A stretch of DNA of 64,000 bases from Actinorugispora endophytica (GTDB taxonomy: Bacteria > Actinomycetota > Actinomycetes > Streptosporangiales > Streptosporangiaceae), in NCBI RefSeq assembly GCF_004363075.1, contig NZ_SNYN01000017.1:1-64000 (forward strand), written 5' to 3'. This document shows, piece after piece, positions 26,019 through 33,792 of this stretch. Position 1 is the stretch's first letter, and every line of letters begins with the position of its first letter. The translations under genes were made by a program, and so were the position numbers. Below the pieces are notes generated by a model. It did no database searches. It had not been told where the DNA came from and was given only the letters and a program-made list of their open reading frames with translations.

Positions 26019-27362
26019 CTAGTCCTCCGGGTCGTCCCGGGGCGTGCCGCGGGACTGGGCGGGGACGCCCAGCGACTTGGTCACCGGCAGGCAGACGCGG
26101 TTGCGTCCCGAGTCCTTCGCCCGGTAGAGCGCGAGGTCCGCGGCCGTCATGAGTTCCAGCAGGTCCCCGCCGTGCACCCGGAGCAGCGCCACCCCGATGG
26201 AGATGGTGACCGTCACCGTGGTGTCGTTGACCGGCAGCGCCATGCGGCCCACCCGCGCGCGCAGCCGCTCGGCGACCCGGCACGCCTCGGCCATGTCCGC
26301 GCCGGGCAGGACCACGACGAACTCCTCCCCGCCGAAGCGGCCGACCTCGTCGTACTGGCGGAGCTGGTGTTTGAGGGTGTTGGCGACGCCGAGCAGCACC
26401 TGGTCGCCGCACAGGTGCCCGTAGGTGTCGTTGACCCGTTTGAAGTGGTCGATGTCCACGATCAGGACCGCCATGGGGCGTCCCGACTGGTTCGCCCGCG
26501 CCAGTTGGATCTCGGCCTCGCGCTCCCAGGCCGCGGCGTTGAGCAGACCGGTCTTGGGGTCGGTGCGCGCCGCGGTCTGGAGCTGCTGGAAGAGCAGGCT
26601 GCGCTGGAGCAGCAGCACCGGGGGAAGCGCGATCAGCAGCAGGAACAGCGACAGCGCGCTCAGGACCGCCACCACCAGGCCCACGCACACCTCGACCGCG
26701 TCCAGCATCAGCGGCTCGGAGTTCCACACCGTCGTGCGGCGCGGTTCGTCGTGGTCGCTGAGCCGGATCGTGCCGGCGACGAGAAAGGTGTTGAGAACGG
26801 TGAACAGCGCGGCGCACAGCACGGCCGCGCCGACGGCCCGCCCGCTGATCAGGGCGCTGCTCTCGGCCGAGCCCGCGATGCCGTCGATCAGGACGACCCG
26901 GCCGGTGACGAGGGCGTGGAACACGGAGGAGGCCACGAAGCCGGAGAGCGCGACCGCCGCCGCGCTGAACACCCGGCGGAACACGACGGCCTGCTGGACC
27001 CGGTACTGCATCAGCAGGTAGAGCGGGATCGGCACGAACAGGGAGTACAGGGGCGGCAGCAGGATCAGGGTGGGGATCCACCAGGCGCCCAGCAGGTCCC
27101 GGACCAGGCCCTGGGGCATCCCCAGGCGGCGCATGGCCTCCACGCAGACCGCTCCCCCGCCGACCAGCGCAGCGGCGGTGAGCACCTCCTCCGCCCTCGG
27201 GACGGTGGTGAGCGCCCCGGCCACGGCCAGCAGCACGTCGACCGCGACCAGGACCGTGACGAGCCCCACCACGGCACGCGGCTGCGCGAAGAGTGTCCAG
27301 TCCGCGGGACGGAAGAGCGCTCCCCGGTCGCGGCCGGTGATTGGGCGCCGCGTGACCGTCAT
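26019..27362 (-). CDS. Membrane diguanylate cyclase (GGDEF)
   Basis: A 447-residue protein with about seven or eight N-terminal membrane segments (~25-255) and a C-terminal GGDEF domain (~265-425). The active-site motif is GGEEF, a functional variant; the Mg2+ Asp is in LIVDIDHFKRVND and the GLLNAAAWE start motif is intact. It should make cyclic di-GMP, which in Streptomyces controls development through BldD. An RxxD-type inhibitory site was not obvious. The N-terminal sensor ligand is unknown. Confidence 0.92.
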   Translation of the reverse strand: MTVTRRPITGRDRGALFRPADWTLFAQPRAVVGLVTVLVAVDVLLAVAGALTTVPRAEEVLTAAALVGGGAVCVEAMRRLGMPQGLVRDLLGAWWIPTLILLPPLYSLFVPIPLYLLMQYRVQQAVVFRRVFSAAAVALSGFVASSVFHALVTGRVVLIDGIAGSAESSALISGRAVGAAVLCAALFTVLNTFLVAGTIRLSDHDEPRRTTVWNSEPLMLDAVEVCVGLVVAVLSALSLFLLLIALPPVLLLQRSLLFQQLQTAARTDPKTGLLNAAAWEREAEIQLARANQSGRPMAVLIVDIDHFKRVNDTYGHLCGDQVLLGVANTLKHQLRQYDEVGRFGGEEFVVVLPGADMAEACRVAERLRARVGRMALPVNDTTVTVTISIGVALLRVHGGDLLELMTAADLALYRAKDSGRNRVCLPVTKSLGVPAQSRGTPRDDPED

Positions 27363-27467
27363 TTTGGCCTCCTCGCTGCCGGTCCACCCGATACGGCGGG
27401 TTCACCGGCTCCGGCGCCGCCCAGCGGTGTTCGACGTCCGCGGGACGGAAACGGAGCACTGACTAGT

Positions 27468-27484
27468 TATTACTTTAGGTAATA
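27468..27484. promoter_or_regulatory. Palindrome, possible operator
   Basis: TATTAC, five bases, GTAATA, within the AT-rich block upstream of the GGDEF gene. The symmetry and location suit a dimeric repressor site, but no regulator is identified. Confidence 0.4.
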
Positions 27485-27683
27485 TCCTAATCGCTAATTG
27501 TGTACACCGTGTAGAAACGGATACATTGAGTGATGCTTAATCACAGCGTTTGGTTCCGCTCCCGGCCGCCGTTCGCCGGAATTACCGGAACCGGCCACGT
27601 GGAGCCCGGCGCGGCCGTCCCCTCCGCTGGGAGGCGGGCGGACCCCACCGCGGTCCCCGAAGTGAGGGACTGCGGAAAGACAG

Positions 27684-27727
27684 CACGGCGGCGCCGGACG
27701 GAGGATTCCCCGTCCGGCGCCGCCGTG
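27684..27727 (-). terminator. Perfect 18-bp hairpin after the dynamin-like operon
   Basis: Arms 27684-27701 and 27710-27727 with an 8-base loop, immediately downstream (minus strand) of the second dynamin-like gene. Confidence 0.75.
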
Positions 27728-27744
27728 TGATCCGGTCCGGCCCG

Positions 27745-30075
27745 TCAGCCCTGCTCGGACCGCCGCGTCCGGGCCAGCGCCTGGCAGTAGCGGCCGTACT
27801 TCTGGAGTTCGTCCTCCAGGGGTGCGACGACGCGCTCGACCGCGATCCGCTCGACGCGCCCGGTCCCCTGCCCGTCGACCTGCTCACGGCGGCGGGCCGC
27901 CTCCACCGAGACGAGGTTCCGGCAGCCGACCCCGGTCAGCCAGCCCAGGAGCAGCGACGAGGCCGCCAGTGCGGCCGCGAACGCCATGAACAGCGGGGTG
28001 TCCAGCGCGGGGACTCCGGTGATCCCGCCGCCGATCCAGCTGACCAGCAGCACCGCCAGCCAGGCCAGTCCGATCCCGGCCGCCGCCACCAGCAGGTATT
28101 GCGCCGCCCGCGCGGCCCGCCACCAGGAGGGCGCGACCTTCTCGTCCGGGATCGTGTCCGCGATGGCCGCGCCCAGCTCGTCGGACAGCGTCTCCAGGTT
28201 CGACCGCCCCGCCGCGCGCACCCGCTTGGGCCACGGGTCCGGCAGGGAGCCGGCCGCGGAGTCGGCCGCTTCGATGACGGCGGTGTCGATCTCGGCGCGC
28301 TGCGCGCCGATCGGTCCGCCTCCCCCCTGCGGGAGGCCCTCGTGCAGGAAGTCCAGCTGGACCGCCCTCAGCGGGTCGCGCCGCAGCCGTCTGAGCCACC
28401 GGGTGACGGGCCAGTCCACCACCCGCGCGCCGTGGCGCTCGTGCGCGGTCTCGGTGGCGTCCGCGATCGCCTCGACGCCGCTGGCCTCGGCCAGCCGCTC
28501 CACGAGCCTCTTCCTGGCGGACGGGGGAAGTTCGGCGGCCGCGTCCGGGGCCCCGTACTCCTCGAAGTCCGCCACGACCTGCTCCAGGTCCGCGACGAGG
28601 CGGTCGATCGAGGCGCGGCGCTCGGCGACCGTCTCCACGAGCAGCTCCCTCAGGTCGCGCAGGCCGTGGCCGGTGACCGCCGAGGAGGTGAGTACGCGCG
28701 GCTGCGCCCCGGACTCGGTCTCCAGGAGCCTGCGCAGGTCGGTCAGGAGCTCCTCGACCTCCTCGGGGCCGACCCGGTCGACCTGGTTGAGCACGGCCAC
28801 CGTCACCGCTCCGTGCCCGGCCATCTCGGCGAGGTAGCGGTGGTGAACCGCGGCGTCGGCGTACTTCTGCGGGTCCAGGACCCAGACCAGCAGGTCCGCG
28901 GTTCCGATGAGGTGGTCGGACTCGGCGGTGTGCACGGCGCGCACGGAGTCGTGGTCGGGCAGGTCCAGCAGGATGAGGCCGGTGAGGTCGGAGTCGCCCT
29001 TGTCGAGCTCGCTGGCGCGCGAGTGCCGGTGGCGCGGCGGCACCCCGAGCCAGTCGAGCAGGCCGTCGGCCCCTTCGAGACCCCACACGCAGGCGTGCGC
29101 GGAGGAGGTGGTGGGCCGGGTGATGCCGACCCGGGACAGCTCGAGCCCGCTCAACGCGTTGAACAGCGAGGACTTCCCGCTGCCGGTGCCGCCGGCCAGC
29201 GCGATCACGGTGTGGTCGGCGGACAGCCGCAGCCGGGCGCCCGCGTGCGTGAGCAGGCCCCGGGCACGCGCGATGAGTTCGGGGGCGAAGTGGTCGCGGC
29301 CGAGTTCGACGAGGACCGCCAGGGCGTCGAGCCGGGAGATCAGCTCCGCGCGCGTGGTGGCGGGCATCGGCTGCCAGATCTCGCGGCGGGTGGGCTGGTA
29401 CTCCTCCTCGTCATCGTCGTCCGTTCCCGACGAGGGCGACCAGTCGGGCTCGTCTGCCTCGGGCTCGGCCGCCTCGGCCCCGGCCTTCCCGGCCCCGGCG
29501 GGCTCCATCGCCTCGGGGACGTCGGCGGCCGGTTCGGGGACGGGGTCCGCGCGCCGACCGGTGGCCGCGTCGTCCTCGTCGACCGCGTCGACCGCGTCGG
29601 CGAGGCTGCCGACCCAGCCCGCGAGGTTGTCCGGGTCGTCGGGGTCGGGCCCGTCGTCGGAAGCGGTCTCCTCGCCGCCCTCCGTCGGCGCGGCGGGCGC
29701 GGCGCGCGGGGCCGCGTGCCTTCCGCCGGACGGGGGGCGGGCCGGCTCGGTCTGCGGCTCCTGGACGAACCCGTTCTCCCGCGGCCGCTCCGGGGCGGGC
29801 TCGGCCGTGGTGACCCCGGGGATCCGGTAGCTGAAGGCCGCCGGGGGGCGGGCGTCGTCAAGCGCGGGCTGGGGGCCCGAATGCGCGTCGGCGGCCCTGC
29901 GCAGTTCCGGGTAGGAGTCGGTGTCCTGGCCGGTCGGGTCCTGCGGCGGCTGGCCGGGGGGAGCCGTCCGGTCCTGCCGCCAGCCCTGGCCCGGCGGGGG
30001 GACCGCGGGCACGGCCTCGGGGCGGGCCGTGTCAGGCGCGTGCTCGGCGTGGGCGAAGTTCCGGGGAGTCGTCAT
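27745..30075 (-). CDS. Dynamin-like GTPase with C-terminal membrane pair (DynB-like)
   Basis: A 776-residue protein: a Pro/Asp/Glu-rich, probably disordered N-terminus (~1-240), a GTPase domain starting ~285 with P-loop GGTGSGKSS, switch Thr in RPTTSS, G3 LLDLPDHDS and G4 NQVD, helical segments, then two hydrophobic membrane segments (~655-720) and a basic tail. The layout matches the second protein of the Streptomyces DynA/DynB pair, which associate with FtsZ at sporulation septa. Its ATG overlaps the end of the upstream GTPase gene by four bases. The assignment is by architecture and pairing. Confidence 0.8.
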   Translation of the reverse strand: MTTPRNFAHAEHAPDTARPEAVPAVPPPGQGWRQDRTAPPGQPPQDPTGQDTDSYPELRRAADAHSGPQPALDDARPPAAFSYRIPGVTTAEPAPERPRENGFVQEPQTEPARPPSGGRHAAPRAAPAAPTEGGEETASDDGPDPDDPDNLAGWVGSLADAVDAVDEDDAATGRRADPVPEPAADVPEAMEPAGAGKAGAEAAEPEADEPDWSPSSGTDDDDEEEYQPTRREIWQPMPATTRAELISRLDALAVLVELGRDHFAPELIARARGLLTHAGARLRLSADHTVIALAGGTGSGKSSLFNALSGLELSRVGITRPTTSSAHACVWGLEGADGLLDWLGVPPRHRHSRASELDKGDSDLTGLILLDLPDHDSVRAVHTAESDHLIGTADLLVWVLDPQKYADAAVHHRYLAEMAGHGAVTVAVLNQVDRVGPEEVEELLTDLRRLLETESGAQPRVLTSSAVTGHGLRDLRELLVETVAERRASIDRLVADLEQVVADFEEYGAPDAAAELPPSARKRLVERLAEASGVEAIADATETAHERHGARVVDWPVTRWLRRLRRDPLRAVQLDFLHEGLPQGGGGPIGAQRAEIDTAVIEAADSAAGSLPDPWPKRVRAAGRSNLETLSDELGAAIADTIPDEKVAPSWWRAARAAQYLLVAAAGIGLAWLAVLLVSWIGGGITGVPALDTPLFMAFAAALAASSLLLGWLTGVGCRNLVSVEAARRREQVDGQGTGRVERIAVERVVAPLEDELQKYGRYCQALARTRRSEQG

Positions 30076-31955
30076 CGTGCAATCTCAAGGTTGTGCGTGG
30101 CCTGGTGGAGTCGGACGGCGTCGGACTGGTCCGGCAGGTTCGCCGCGGCCAGTGCCTCGGCGAAGCGGTGCTTCTCCTCTTCGAAGAGTGAACTGACGCG
30201 CGCGCGCAGGTCGGCGCGCGCCTGGACTCCGATGTTGCGCAGCGGCTCCGCCCCGAACAGCGCCTTGAGCAGCCGGTTCGGCGACGCGTTGGGCGGCGCG
30301 GTGGCGGCGCTGTCGTTGTCGGAGATGCCGAAGCCGAGCAGGCCGACGATCATGACGAGTCCGAACGCCTCCACGTCGTAGGTGAAGAAGCGCGAGACCG
30401 AGCGCTTGGCCACCCCGTCGGAGGAGATGAGTCCGATGATGTGGCGCTGCCAGTCGGCGACCGCGGTCCTGGCCCGGTGCGGGAAGTCCTCGGGAAGCGC
30501 GTCGAGCCTGTGCCGCTCCGCGATGGCCGTCGCCCCCGGGATCTCCTTCCAGCGCTCCATGGCCGTCTCGACCGCGCGTTCGGCGGCGGAGACCACGAGC
30601 GCCTCGATGGAGTCGCGGATCGCCTGCTCGAGCGCGTAGACGCGGGACCGGCCCTCGGGGTCGTCCTTGGCCCTGCGCTTGTTGCGCATCCGCAGCGAGC
30701 GCGCCAGCTCGCCGCTGGAGGCGATGTCCTGCCACCGGGCGAGCACGTTTCCGCGCAGCAGCGAGGCGTCGGAGGCCCCGCGTTCGATCTCGGCCAGGGC
30801 GGAGGCGAAGGAGGTGCTCGCCGAGGAGGCCAGGGTGGTGCCCGCCTCGGCCTGGATCTCGACCTGCCTGGCGAGTTCGGGGATCCGGGTGCGGAAGCTC
30901 TCCAGCACGCCGAGGAAGGTCCGGCGCGAGACCCGGTCCCGTTTGACGGGGTCGACGGCGATGTCGGCCAGGTAGTCGCGGATCAGGTCGGCGGTGTTGG
31001 CGGTGAAGCGGCCCCCGGCGATCTGGTCGGTCTCCGGAATCGTGAAGCGGGTCGCCGAACCGAGGCCGTTGGCCTCGAGCATCGCGCCGAAGTGGTCGAC
31101 GAGCTGCTTGCGGCCGCGCCGGGGCACCCGGGAGAGCACGACCGCCAGCGAGGTGTCGCGGTCCCGGGCGACCTGGAGGAACTCCCAGACCCGGGCGTCG
31201 GCGTAGCGGCGACTGGTGGTGACGAACACCCACAGGTCCGCGGCGTCCAGGAACTTGGCGGCGAACTCGTGGTGGGCCGCGACGGCGGAGTCGACGTCGG
31301 GGGTGTCCAGCAGGGCCACCCCCTGGGGCATGCAGTCGGTGGCGGCCAGCACGAGCATGCCGTCCTTGCCCGGCATGGCCAGGCCCTGCTGGCGCACGCG
31401 CGGCAGCGACGGCAGGAACGACGCCTCGCTGAACCAGTCCACGTCCGCCGGGTTACACGCCAGCACGGGGCTGTTGGTGGTGGGGCGGCGGACCCCGGTG
31501 GTGGTCACCTGCTCGCCCACGAGGCTGTTGACCAGGGTGGACTTGCCCGCCCCGGTGGAACCCGCGACGGCGATCAGCAACGGGGTGTCCGCCTTGCGCA
31601 CGCGGGGCAGGACGTAGTCGTCGAGCTGGTCGAGCACGTCGCTGCGAGCGGTGCGCCCCTCCTCGGCCCCGGGCAGGCCCTCGGTGAACTCGATGGCACG
31701 GATCCGCGTGCGCAGCGCCTCGAGGTTCTTCTCCAGCTGCGCGTCACTGGCTGTCGAACCGCGGTGAGCCCCCACCGACCGGCCGCCCTGGCGGGAGCGC
31801 GCCCTGCCGGCCGGGTTCTCCGGGGACTCTCTGCCCCGGGGCCCCCCGGCTCCCTCGGACGCGTCCGGTATCGATTCGCCTGGCCCTGTCGCTTCCGGCA
31901 CAGCAGGCGGCCGGGTCATGGCGGCTCCGCCCTTCTCGTCGGTATTCGTGGTCAC
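30072..31955 (-). CDS. Dynamin-like GTPase (DynA-like)
   Basis: A 627-residue protein with a disordered polar N-terminus (~1-70), a GTPase domain with P-loop GSTGAGKST (~135), switch Thr in RRPTTNSP, G3 LLDTPDVDS, long helical stalk segments, and a hydrophobic region ([16 protein letters not shown], ~530-545). It overlaps the DynB-like gene by ATGA and is surely cotranslated with it. In Streptomyces DynA and DynB stabilise the division ring during sporulation; the same role is inferred here. A second ATG twelve codons in is an alternative start. Confidence 0.8.
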   Translation of the reverse strand: MTTNTDEKGGAAMTRPPAVPEATGPGESIPDASEGAGGPRGRESPENPAGRARSRQGGRSVGAHRGSTASDAQLEKNLEALRTRIRAIEFTEGLPGAEEGRTARSDVLDQLDDYVLPRVRKADTPLLIAVAGSTGAGKSTLVNSLVGEQVTTTGVRRPTTNSPVLACNPADVDWFSEASFLPSLPRVRQQGLAMPGKDGMLVLAATDCMPQGVALLDTPDVDSAVAAHHEFAAKFLDAADLWVFVTTSRRYADARVWEFLQVARDRDTSLAVVLSRVPRRGRKQLVDHFGAMLEANGLGSATRFTIPETDQIAGGRFTANTADLIRDYLADIAVDPVKRDRVSRRTFLGVLESFRTRIPELARQVEIQAEAGTTLASSASTSFASALAEIERGASDASLLRGNVLARWQDIASSGELARSLRMRNKRRAKDDPEGRSRVYALEQAIRDSIEALVVSAAERAVETAMERWKEIPGATAIAERHRLDALPEDFPHRARTAVADWQRHIIGLISSDGVAKRSVSRFFTYDVEAFGLVMIVGLLGFGISDNDSAATAPPNASPNRLLKALFGAEPLRNIGVQARADLRARVSSLFEEEKHRFAEALAAANLPDQSDAVRLHQATHNLEIAR

Positions 31956-31982
31956 AACACCCGATTCCCCCCGAGGCCCTCG

Positions 31983-33269
31983 TCACTCCCGACCGGTCGA
32001 CCTGCCGGTCGGCGTAGGCGATTCCACGGCGTATTGGCCTCTGTGCAGTATGTCAAGGTCCCGGGCCGCGTTCACCACTTCCCCGATGACGAGTACCGCA
32101 GGAGGCCGCACCCCTGCCTCGTCGGCGGCCTTCTCGACCGTTTCCAGGGTGGCCAGCAGCGTGCTCTGCGTCGGTAGCGTGGCGTCCTGGACGACGGCGA
32201 CCGGTGTCCGGGGGTCGCGGCCGTGCTCGATGAGGGCGGCGGCGATCCGCCCGATGCGCTCGACGCCCATCAGCGCGACGACTGTGCCGTCCGCCCCGGC
32301 GATTCCGGCCCAGTCGACGGTGGAGCGCTCGTCGCCGGGAGCGACGTGGGCCGAGACGATGTGCACGTCCTGGGAGACACCGCGATGGGTGACGGGGATG
32401 CCCGCGCTGGCGGGGGCGGCGAGCGCGCTGGTCACACCGGGGACAACGGTGACGGGGACGCCCGCGGCCGCGCAGGCCGCGGCCTCCTCGCCGCCGCGGC
32501 CGAACAGGAACGAGTCGCCCCCCTTGAGCCGGACCACGAACTTGCCCTGCCTGGCCCGGTCCACGAGCACGTCGTTGATGCTCTCCTGGGCCATCGAGCG
32601 CCCGTAGGGGATCTTGGAGGCGTCGATGACCTCCACCTCGCCGGACAGCTGGTCGAGCAGGGTGGTCGGCGCGAGCCGGTCCACCACGACCACGTCGGCC
32701 TGCGACAGCAGCTGGCGGCCGCGCACGGTGATCAGCCCGGGGTCGCCGGGACCTCCGCCGACCAGGGCCACGCCGCGCAGCGGCTCACGGCTGCGGCGGG
32801 CGTCCAGGGTGCCTTCGGCCAGCCCGTCGATGACGGCGTCGCGCAGGCCCGCCGCCCGGCGGGGGTCGCCGCCCGCGATCACCCCGACGGTGATGCCCGA
32901 GGTGCTGCCGCTGGCGGGCGTCCAGGCGCTGGACGCGTGCCGGTCGTCGGCCCGGACGGACCAGATCCGGGCGGCCTCGGCCTCGGCCGTCACCGCCTCG
33001 TTGACGTCGGCCGCGTCGGTCGCCGCGTGGACCAGCCAGAAGTCGCCGAGCTCGGTGTCGGTGACGTCGCCGGGACGGTAGGCGCGCCGCTCCCATCGCA
33101 GCCGCCCGGCCGAGGCGAGGTCCTCGAGCATGGCCGCGGCCTCGGGGGAGACCAGCGTGACCCGGGCTCCCGCCTCCAGGAGCACGGGAATCCTGCGCTG
33201 GGCGACGTGTCCGCCGCCCACCACGAGCACATCCCGTTCCCGCAGTCGCAAACCGAGAAGATACGTCAC
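31983..33269 (-). CDS. cobA: Bifunctional siroheme-type dehydrogenase / uroporphyrinogen-III C-methyltransferase
   Basis: A 428-residue fusion. The N-terminal Rossmann part ([19 protein letters not shown], ~15-35) is like the precorrin-2 dehydrogenase half of CysG but is shorter, because the dimerisation domain is reduced. The C-terminal SUMT half starts [18 protein letters not shown] and includes [18 protein letters not shown] and the [11 protein letters not shown] motif. It makes precorrin-2, the branch point to cobalamin and siroheme. The GTG start follows GAGGC. It is followed by no partner and preceded by a 520-bp gap. Confidence 0.9.
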   Translation of the reverse strand: MTYLLGLRLRERDVLVVGGGHVAQRRIPVLLEAGARVTLVSPEAAAMLEDLASAGRLRWERRAYRPGDVTDTELGDFWLVHAATDAADVNEAVTAEAEAARIWSVRADDRHASSAWTPASGSTSGITVGVIAGGDPRRAAGLRDAVIDGLAEGTLDARRSREPLRGVALVGGGPGDPGLITVRGRQLLSQADVVVVDRLAPTTLLDQLSGEVEVIDASKIPYGRSMAQESINDVLVDRARQGKFVVRLKGGDSFLFGRGGEEAAACAAAGVPVTVVPGVTSALAAPASAGIPVTHRGVSQDVHIVSAHVAPGDERSTVDWAGIAGADGTVVALMGVERIGRIAAALIEHGRDPRTPVAVVQDATLPTQSTLLATLETVEKAADEAGVRPPAVLVIGEVVNAARDLDILHRGQYAVESPTPTGRSTGRE

Positions 33270-33792
33270 CGAGGCAGCCTCCAGATCCCGATTCCAGACC
33301 CCGTGCGTCCAGGGGTCCGGTGCTTGGCGCACCCGCGCCCGATTGGGCGCCTGTCCCGGCCGGCCCGCTCCCGGTCGGCGGGGCGGCCCGGGCTGGTGCC
33401 TCCCGTGTCCCCTAGGAGCGTTCCGGTGTTCGGGTCCGGCCGCGCGGACCGGGGTGCGGAGCCCATATTCCAGACACGCTCCAAAAGTACCGTGCCGCCC
33501 CCTGCCCGCGGCTACCCGTTCCCCGGTGAGAAAGCTCCCGCGCGCCGCCCCGGAAGGCGGCGGCCTTCTCCTCCCGTGACGTTCCGGACGCGGCGCGGAG
33601 GCATCCGGCGCGCGGCGGCCCGGAGAGGATACCCGGCGCGCGGTCACATTCGCGTATCGCGTCGGCGGGGGCCCGGCGGGGCGACCGGACGGCCCTCCCC
33701 GACCGGGGGCCGCCCGGCGGGGGAGCGCACCGCCGGCCGGCCCCTCGCCTCCGACCGGGCGGCGCCTTCCCGTCAACGACCCCCCGTGCCCG
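33270..33792. other. Long gap between cobT and cobA-like genes
   Basis: No convincing gene in 523 bases that separate two same-strand cobalamin genes. I searched it for the cobalamin riboswitch core and B12 box and did not find them. It is GC-rich with several short inverted repeats and should hold the promoter or leader of the downstream methyltransferase gene. Confidence 0.5.

Larger units (their letters stand above)
27363..27744. other. Intergenic region with AT-rich segment
   Basis: No convincing gene. About 27460-27550 is strikingly AT-rich compared with its surroundings and holds the 17-bp palindrome at 27468-27484; it is the probable promoter region of the GGDEF gene. A perfect hairpin ends the region next to the dynamin-like gene. 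Confidence 0.6.

Noticed and set aside
33270-33792. Possible cobalamin riboswitch in the 523-base gap before the cobA-like gene
   Set aside because: No core GAATCC-type and CCACTG-type elements or B12 box could be found on the minus strand; only generic GC-rich stems are present.
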